A DNA stretch of 64,000 nucleotides, taken from CAVXSP01 sp963724645 (lineage in GTDB: Bacteria > Acidobacteriota > Vicinamibacteria > Vicinamibacterales > SCN-69-37). Position 1 is the first letter of the stretch. The number at the start of each line of letters is the position of its first letter. The translations under genes were made by a program, and so were the position numbers. The stretch lies in assembly GCA_963724645.1 (NCBI GenBank), contig CAVRVJ010000001.1, forward strand, positions 124,001 to 188,000, given 5' to 3'. Positions 62,045 through 64,000 of the stretch are shown one piece after another. The notes below the pieces were generated by a model. It was not told the DNA's origin. It did no database searches and was given only the letters and a program-made list of their open reading frames with translations.

Positions 62045-62254
62045 ATGACCGCTGCCACGACGCGCAGGAGAACCTCCACCGCCGCATCCTCGACCGGCGG
62101 ACCGACCAACGGAACGATGTGCACGACAAGAATCGAGCGCAGCGACGCCGACCTGTGGGTCGACGTTGAATTTGCGTTGATGCAGATGAAGGCCGAGACC
62201 GTGAGCCGCATCAACGAGGACCTCTCGCTTCTCGGAGATCCGTCGGGTACTTGA
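62045..62254 (+). pseudogene. DksA/TraR-like remnant lacking the zinc finger
   Basis: One frame gives QENLHRRILDRRTDQRNDVH, matching the coiled coil of the DksA-like gene at 59818 (HDVQQRIREGRADRTTDVGD). A shift near 62,130 leads to RIERSDADLWVDVEFALMQM and KAETVSRINEDLSLLGDPSG, matching NADRQRDIDSALLQMRADTL and its following helix. The reading stops at 62254 just where the zinc finger should begin. Thus a paralogue both frameshifted and truncated. Confidence 0.65.
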
Positions 62255-62265
62255 CACACGCGCGG

Positions 62266-62490
62266 CTACGCGCGCCTGCGCATCCCGGCCACCAGAAGCG
62301 CGACCCCTCCCGCCACGGCCGCGATCCCCGCGATCGGCGGAATCGCCAGCGTCCTCTGCCGATCCGCCGTCGCGTGAATGGGGCCGAGATCCACGACCGT
62401 CTCGCGGCTCGTGTACGTGATGCCCTGATAGGCGAGGGCCGCCACGCCGAGCACGATCAAGACCAGGCCTGCGATTGAGATTGGCTTCAT
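62266..62490 (-). CDS. Small membrane protein with two hydrophobic helices, 74 aa
   Basis: Reads MKPISIAGLVLIVLGVAALA, YQGITYTSRETVVDLGPIHA, then IPPIAGIAAVAGGVALLVAG and MRRRA. Two helices flank an extracytoplasmic loop with the conserved-looking YQGITYTSRE and VVDLGPI. GGAGG precedes ATG 62490. This is an uncharacterised family that I have seen with stress genes; function unknown. Confidence 0.75.
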   Translation of the reverse strand: MKPISIAGLVLIVLGVAALAYQGITYTSRETVVDLGPIHATADRQRTLAIPPIAGIAAVAGGVALLVAGMRRRA

Positions 62491-62570
62491 CACATCCTCC
62501 AGCGGCCGGGTCGACGTTCCGACGACCCATTGCCGCGAAACTAGCTATGGCGCAGAAGTGGCGGTGACGA

Positions 62571-63197
62571 TTACTTCACAACGAGCTGGTTGACGACGTG
62601 CGTCACCCCTTCGCTTCCTCGCGCGATGACGGCCGCCCGGTTCTTGGCCGCGGCCGAAGTCACGGTGCCCGTCAGGGTCACCACGTGATCGTCTGTGTGC
62701 ACGGTGATATCGCTACCCTTGAGCAGCGTCTCGTCAACAAACTTCGCCTTCACCTTGGTCGTGATCCAGGCGTCGGTGATCACCTCGCCCGTTGTCGACG
62801 TGGCCTCCTTGGTCGTCGTCGCGATGTCGCGGGAAACTTCCTTGGTCTTGTCGGCGGTCTTTCCGGCAACTTCCTTCGTCTGGTCGGCGGCCCGATCTGC
62901 TGCGCCTTTCGTGGCGTCCGCGCTCTTCTCGGCGGCTTTCTGTGTCTCGTCGAGCGCGGTCGCCGTGCCCTTCCTGGTCGCGTCAAGGGCTTTGTCGGCG
63001 CCCTCCTTCGTCGCGTCCAGCGCCTTATCGACGCCTTTCCTGGTCGCGTCCAGCGCGTTGTCGGCGCCCGCCTTTGTCTTGTCCACGGCCGCGCCAGTGG
63101 TGTTCGTCGTCTCGTCGGCGGGCTTCTGTGTGCACGCCGACCCTACAATTGCCAACCCGACGAGAGCGACGAAGATCGCAAATCGAGAACTCCCCAT
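62571..63197 (-). CDS. BON-domain envelope protein with LEA-like 11-mer repeats
   Basis: 208 residues. Signal region SRFAIFVALVGLAIVGSACT with a possible lipobox Cys (weak). The middle (~30-125) consists of Lys/Ala/Asp-rich repeats such as DNALDATRKGVDKALDATKE, GADKALDATRKGTATALDET and DRAADQTKEVAGKTADKTKE, an 11-residue periodicity like group 3 LEA proteins. The C-terminal BON domain (ITTKVKAKFVDETLLKGSDI to RGSEGVTHVVNQLVVK) binds phospholipids in relatives such as OsmY. AAGGGGG precedes ATG 63197. Probable periplasmic desiccation/osmotic stress role, by inference. Confidence 0.82.
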   Translation of the reverse strand: MGSSRFAIFVALVGLAIVGSACTQKPADETTNTTGAAVDKTKAGADNALDATRKGVDKALDATKEGADKALDATRKGTATALDETQKAAEKSADATKGAADRAADQTKEVAGKTADKTKEVSRDIATTTKEATSTTGEVITDAWITTKVKAKFVDETLLKGSDITVHTDDHVVTLTGTVTSAAAKNRAAVIARGSEGVTHVVNQLVVK

Positions 63198-63280
63198 ACA
63201 TCCCCCTTTAGTGCCTCGCACCTTCGGTCCTACGAGGCAGCCTATGCTGGCCGTCTGCTCGCGGCTGTCCAATCCGGAAC

Positions 63281-63296
63281 TGTGCAGTAGTGCACA
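63281..63296. promoter_or_regulatory. Dyad TGTGCA-GTAG-TGCACA between divergent stress genes
   Basis: A perfect 6-base inverted repeat with 4-base spacer lies in the 143-base gap between the BON-domain gene (minus) and csbD-like gene (plus). Candidate operator for shared control; no regulator is known. Confidence 0.35.
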
Positions 63297-63340
63297 CACA
63301 ATGCGTGGCAAATCCGATAACTGTGGACAGGGAGCACACG

Positions 63341-63520
63341 ATGAAACCCAGCACAAACGATTGGTTGGCGGGCCAGGTTCATGAAGTGAAAGGCAAAGCC
63401 AAAGAGCAGGTCGGCCAGGTCATGGACAACCCCAAACTAGAGAGAGAGGGCCAAGACGAGAAGGTCGCCGGCGCCGTGCAGAAGAAGGTCGGGCAGATCA
63501 AGAGGGTCTTCGGGAAGTAG
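63341..63520 (+). CDS. CsbD-family stress protein
   Basis: 59 residues: MKPSTNDWLAGQVHEVKGKA, KEQVGQVMDNPKLEREGQDE, then KVAGAVQKKVGQIKRVFGK. This is the CsbD fold, a small highly charged protein induced by general stress (sigma-B in Bacillus, RpoS-linked in proteobacteria). AGGGAG precedes ATG 63341. Eight bases before the next gene. Confidence 0.92.
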   Translation: MKPSTNDWLAGQVHEVKGKAKEQVGQVMDNPKLEREGQDEKVAGAVQKKVGQIKRVFGK

Positions 63521-63528
63521 ACGTCGGG

Positions 63529-64000
63529 ATGCTGCTGTCGCAGTTCGCGGCCGGAGTGGGGTGGGGCGAGATCCTCAAGCGCACGAGTCGCGCCATCTAC
63601 GAAGACGACTGTCTCGGATGGGCGGCCGAGCTGGCCTACTTCTGGTTTCTTGCGCTCTTCCCCGCCCTTCTGTTCGTCGCCGCCCTTGCCAGTTACCTTC
63701 CAGACGAGCATCTGATCGATGCCGTGATCGCACTGCTCGCGCGCATAGCCCCTGGAGCTGCCCTGGTGATTGTCAGAGAGCAACTCGAGCAGCTCGCTCG
63801 AGGTCAGCATGGCGGGCTGCTGACGTTCAGCCTGGTCGCGGCGGTGTGGAGCAGCTCGTCAGGGATGACGGCGATCATCGACACGCTCAATCAGGCGTAT
63901 CGCGTGAAGGAAGGACGGCCGTGGTGGCGCGTCCGCTCGCTCGCGATCCTTCTGACGGTGTCGCTGGCAGTCTTCACCCTGATCTCCTTTGCGCTCGTGA
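63529..64000 (+). CDS. YihY/BrkB-family membrane protein, partial (runs off right edge)
   Basis: 157 residues visible: MLLSQFAAGVGWGEILKRTS, YEDDCLGWAAELAYFWFLAL, a helix FPALLFVAALASYLP and LLTFSLVAAVWSSSSGMTAI. The N-terminal AAELAYFWFLALFPALLF and the loop WSSSSGMTAIIDTLNQAYRV are BrkB hallmarks. Inner-membrane protein of unclear function. Begins eight bases after the csbD-like stop. C-terminal half is outside the window. Confidence 0.9.
   Translation, partial: MLLSQFAAGVGWGEILKRTSRAIYEDDCLGWAAELAYFWFLALFPALLFVAALASYLPDEHLIDAVIALLARIAPGAALVIVREQLEQLARGQHGGLLTFSLVAAVWSSSSGMTAIIDTLNQAYRVKEGRPWWRVRSLAILLTVSLAVFTLISFALV

Noticed and set aside
1..64000. CRISPR arrays, rRNA operon, toxin-antitoxin or restriction-modification genes
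   Set aside because: No regularly spaced repeats, no rRNA sequence and no such proteins were found.

Overview
The window is 64 kb of high-GC bacterial chromosome, with no phage, plasmid, rRNA or tRNA genes that I could find. The gene set fits an environmental Gram-negative, most likely an Acidobacteriota (Vicinamibacteria-like) genome. Pointers are a BNR/sortilin-type secreted beta-propeller protein, a Tat-linked xanthine-dehydrogenase-type enzyme, an outer-membrane porin beside pst genes, bacilliredoxin, and a DUF2007-RNase III fusion. The taxonomic call is inference from gene content, not from a marker gene.

Layout. (1) 1-14,113, minus strand: a tight operon of five very large, uncharacterised proteins (967, 1175, 983, 1486 and at least 79 residues; the last leaves the window). 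The first has a His-Gly/Gly-Cys arrangement like clan CD (caspase-type) peptidases and the second resembles DUF6603 proteins. This is the best candidate for an undescribed system. (2) 14.4-21.5 kb: universal stress protein, broken amidase, broken phosphate-porin-like gene, then pstS-pstC-pstA without pstB. (3) 21.5-31.4 kb: DUF155/RMD1-like and ferritin-VIT1 pair, EamA and TauE transporters, intradiol dioxygenase-like protein, bacilliredoxin, BNR-repeat protein, purA. (4) 31.8-48 kb: housekeeping and metabolism (AAA ATPase, RNase III, RsbU-like phosphatase, Cys/Met PLP enzyme, cutA, ftsB-like, dedA, GlcD-GlcF fusion, nicotinate phosphoribosyltransferase, YbhB, phosphoribosyltransferase, hydrolase, FAD oxidoreductase, lipase maturation factor). 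(5) 48.1-52.9 kb: DUF1326 protein and a three-subunit molybdenum hydroxylase whose large subunit is frameshifted about four times. (6) 53.2-54.2 kb: a mini-operon of a membrane protein, two zinc ribbons and a cold-shock protein, followed by a large hairpin. (7) 54.39-58.23 kb: two ISKra4-like insertion sequences head to tail, ten bases apart. (8) 58.6-64 kb: a stress-type island (BON, DUF3309, DksA/TraR, AI-2E, YtxH, CsbD, YihY/BrkB) with several decayed relatives of its own genes.

The stress island genes are small membrane, envelope or zinc-finger proteins that usually travel together in soil and sediment bacteria. Next to the insertion sequences lie remnants: a BON-domain tail, a CRP-type HTH joined to a sortase tail, and a DksA-like gene without its zinc finger.

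Sequence quality matters here. At least ten genes carry single-base frameshifts. The two IS copies differ from each other mainly by CC to C losses at different places, and each copy repairs the other. Part of the apparent pseudogenisation may therefore be consensus error. Most coding starts given here were chosen from Shine-Dalgarno-like sequences or conserved N-termini.
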